64,000 bases of DNA from Hyphomicrobiaceae bacterium (lineage in GTDB: Bacteria > Pseudomonadota > Alphaproteobacteria > Rhizobiales > Hyphomicrobiaceae), in NCBI GenBank assembly GCA_021775735.1, contig JAJFHG010000075.1, positions 1 to 64,000 on the forward strand, given 5' to 3'. The notes below the pieces were generated by a model. It did no database searches. It saw only the letters and a list, made by a program, of their open reading frames with translations, and had not been told where the DNA came from. A program made the translations under genes and the position numbers. This document shows, one piece after another, positions 62,889 through 64,000 of this stretch (its first letter is position 1; each line of letters opens with the position of its first letter).

Positions 62889-64000
62889 TTGCGCTTATTA
62901 GCATTACCACGATCTTGGCCCAAGCCGCTCGTTTTCGCACAAACGGGTTACCAACGTCATGCTAGGGCAAGCGCGCAATTAATAAGACGCAGTCGTCGCA
63001 CCGTACTGGCAAGCCTCGTGATTGCTGCCGGGCTCACCTCAGTACTTTCAGCCCCTATCCTTGATCAGTTGGGACCCAACCTTGTTGATCGCGCCGTCGC
63101 CAAAGGGCGCCAAATCCCGAAAATCAAAATCTCCGCTGAAGAAGCCGCTCATAACGCGCATTTTGATAAAGCCATCGCGCCCCTTCTGAAACACAAGCTC
63201 ACACAGGAAGATGGCAAACGCATCAAAGACGCTTTTTCGGCGATCAACAAACGTAAGCCAGCAGATTCGGCCCAACTACAAGCTGCCATCACAGATCCCG
63301 TTGGCGCAAAAGTGGTACAGTGGTATCGCCTCAATCGCGGTTATGGCACGGCCCAGGATTACCGGACTTTCCTCAAAGAAAATCCCAATTGGCCGCAGTC
63401 CCATATTCTGCAGCAACGCTTAGAGGAAGCGCTATTCATTCAAGGTGGCAGCGCTTCAAGTATTCTCAGCCACTTCAACGCCAATAAGCCACGCACGGGT
63501 GTTGGTTTAGCAGCCCTTGCATCAGCGCATCTTGCACTTGGCAATACCGATAAAGCACAAACACTTGCGGCTGAGGCGTGGCGTCACAAAGATCTGCCAA
63601 CCACGTTGGAAACAGGATTCCTCAAACGATTTTCCAAAATCCTGACGCCCGCTGATCACAAATGGCGCTTTGATCGCCTCGTCATCGATGATTTCCGGTG
63701 GAAGTCTGCACGCTCAAAGCGCGCCAAAAAAGCGCGCCGCATGATCCCTTTGCTCACCGCGAAGGAACGCAAAAAAGCGCAGGCGCGTCTGGCTGTTTTT
63801 TCCCGTTCAAAATCAGGCCTGAAACGCGTTTCAAAATTCTCCAAACAAAAGCCTGTTGATTGGGGGCTAAATTTTCATCGCATCCAGGCACTGAGACGGG
63901 CTAAGAAATATGATGCTGCCGCAAAGTTGATGCTGGCAGCCCCAACCGATCTCGCTACACAAGTAAACCCAGACGGGTGGTGGAAAGAACGGCGCGAAAA
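62889..64000 (+). CDS. Soluble lytic murein transglycosylase (5' part, cut by window end)
   Basis: Open reading frame of at least 370 codons running off the right edge. After a basic N-terminus there is a signal-anchor-like segment (RRTVLASLVIAAGLTSVLSA). A long alpha-helical superhelix follows, with WYRLNRGYG, YRTFLKENPNWPQ and LALGNTDKAQTLAAEAWR, typical of the U-shaped domain of Slt70-like enzymes. The catalytic domain lies beyond the window. The start is a TTG at 62889, chosen because AGGAG stands six bases before it; no in-frame ATG or GTG lies between it and the export segment. It is divergent from dapA. Confidence 0.85.
   Translation, partial: MRLLALPRSWPKPLVFAQTGYQRHARASAQLIRRSRRTVLASLVIAAGLTSVLSAPILDQLGPNLVDRAVAKGRQIPKIKISAEEAAHNAHFDKAIAPLLKHKLTQEDGKRIKDAFSAINKRKPADSAQLQAAITDPVGAKVVQWYRLNRGYGTAQDYRTFLKENPNWPQSHILQQRLEEALFIQGGSASSILSHFNANKPRTGVGLAALASAHLALGNTDKAQTLAAEAWRHKDLPTTLETGFLKRFSKILTPADHKWRFDRLVIDDFRWKSARSKRAKKARRMIPLLTAKERKKAQARLAVFSRSKSGLKRVSKFSKQKPVDWGLNFHRIQALRRAKKYDAAAKLMLAAPTDLATQVNPDGWWKERRE

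Noticed and set aside
1-64000. CRISPR arrays, insertion sequences, prophage or integrative elements
   Set aside because: No regularly spaced repeats, transposase, integrase or tRNA-linked duplication was seen; both tRNA genes are intact with ordinary flanks.

Overview
The window reads as chromosomal DNA of an alphaproteobacterium, most likely of the order Hyphomicrobiales. The genus cannot be fixed from the sequence. The evidence is the combination of CpdR, a GapR-type DUF2312 protein, DUF1244, DUF2062, a 41-residue L36, Cpa/Tad pilus parts, class I PhaC with a phasin, and two conserved gene orders: aminotransferase-hom-glpX-recJ and dapA-smpB-UDG-NYN-rpoZ-rsh-pdxJ-acpS-lepB-rnc-era-recO-parC. 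No phage, insertion sequence, CRISPR array or transfer island is visible.

Layout. 0-2.1 kb: acetate uptake (DUF485 protein and ActP). 2.2-8.7 kb: an Flp pilin, oligoendopeptidase F, an orphan sigma-54 response regulator and a large L,D-transpeptidase with an N-terminal PHPVVY repeat. 8.7-14.5 kb: an envelope-sensing block (two-component system, PepSY protein, small secreted proteins, DUF882 peptidase). 14.5-17.8 kb: oxyR with a possible divergent small RNA, gapR, DUF1244 and an N-formylglutamate amidohydrolase. 17.9-21.8 kb: glycerate 2-kinase, DUF1036 protein, pyruvate kinase and a CopD-like membrane protein. 21.8-27.2 kb: a TPR protein, rpmJ, tRNA-Val, cpdR, a second N-formylglutamate amidohydrolase, a gene-free stretch with two related minus-strand small RNA candidates, hisN-like phosphatase and tRNA-Glu. 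27.2-37.7 kb: recJ, phasin, glpX, hom, aminotransferase, phaC and metY. 37.8-44.8 kb: a Cys-containing small protein, TadD, CpaD, CpaC and TadG. 44.9-48.5 kb: an acyl-ACP synthetase-like enzyme, a small membrane protein and a Tat-exported beta-propeller. 48.6-62.6 kb: the housekeeping cluster from parC back to dapA. The right edge cuts a soluble lytic transglycosylase.

Functional themes. Carbon handling recurs: acetate import, glycerate to pyruvate through 2-phosphoglycerate, fructose bisphosphatase, and polyhydroxybutyrate synthesis with its granule protein. Peptidoglycan remodelling recurs too (L,D-transpeptidase, DUF882 peptidase, lytic transglycosylase). Cell-cycle control is represented by CpdR and GapR, and the stringent response by Rsh with the omega subunit. 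Flp pilus genes are scattered: pilin at 2 kb, secretin and partners at 39-45 kb, and no ATPase or inner-membrane platform gene in view.

The points most worth a second look are the two tandem anti-Shine-Dalgarno-type small RNA candidates at 25.4-25.7 kb, the possible OxyS-like RNA divergent from oxyR, and the R(I/V)PHPVVY repeats, which are conserved in protein but not in codons. Next are the inverted repeat over a candidate promoter at 59.3 kb and the small ORF at 12.1 kb, where two frames compete. All functions are inferred from sequence features read by eye.
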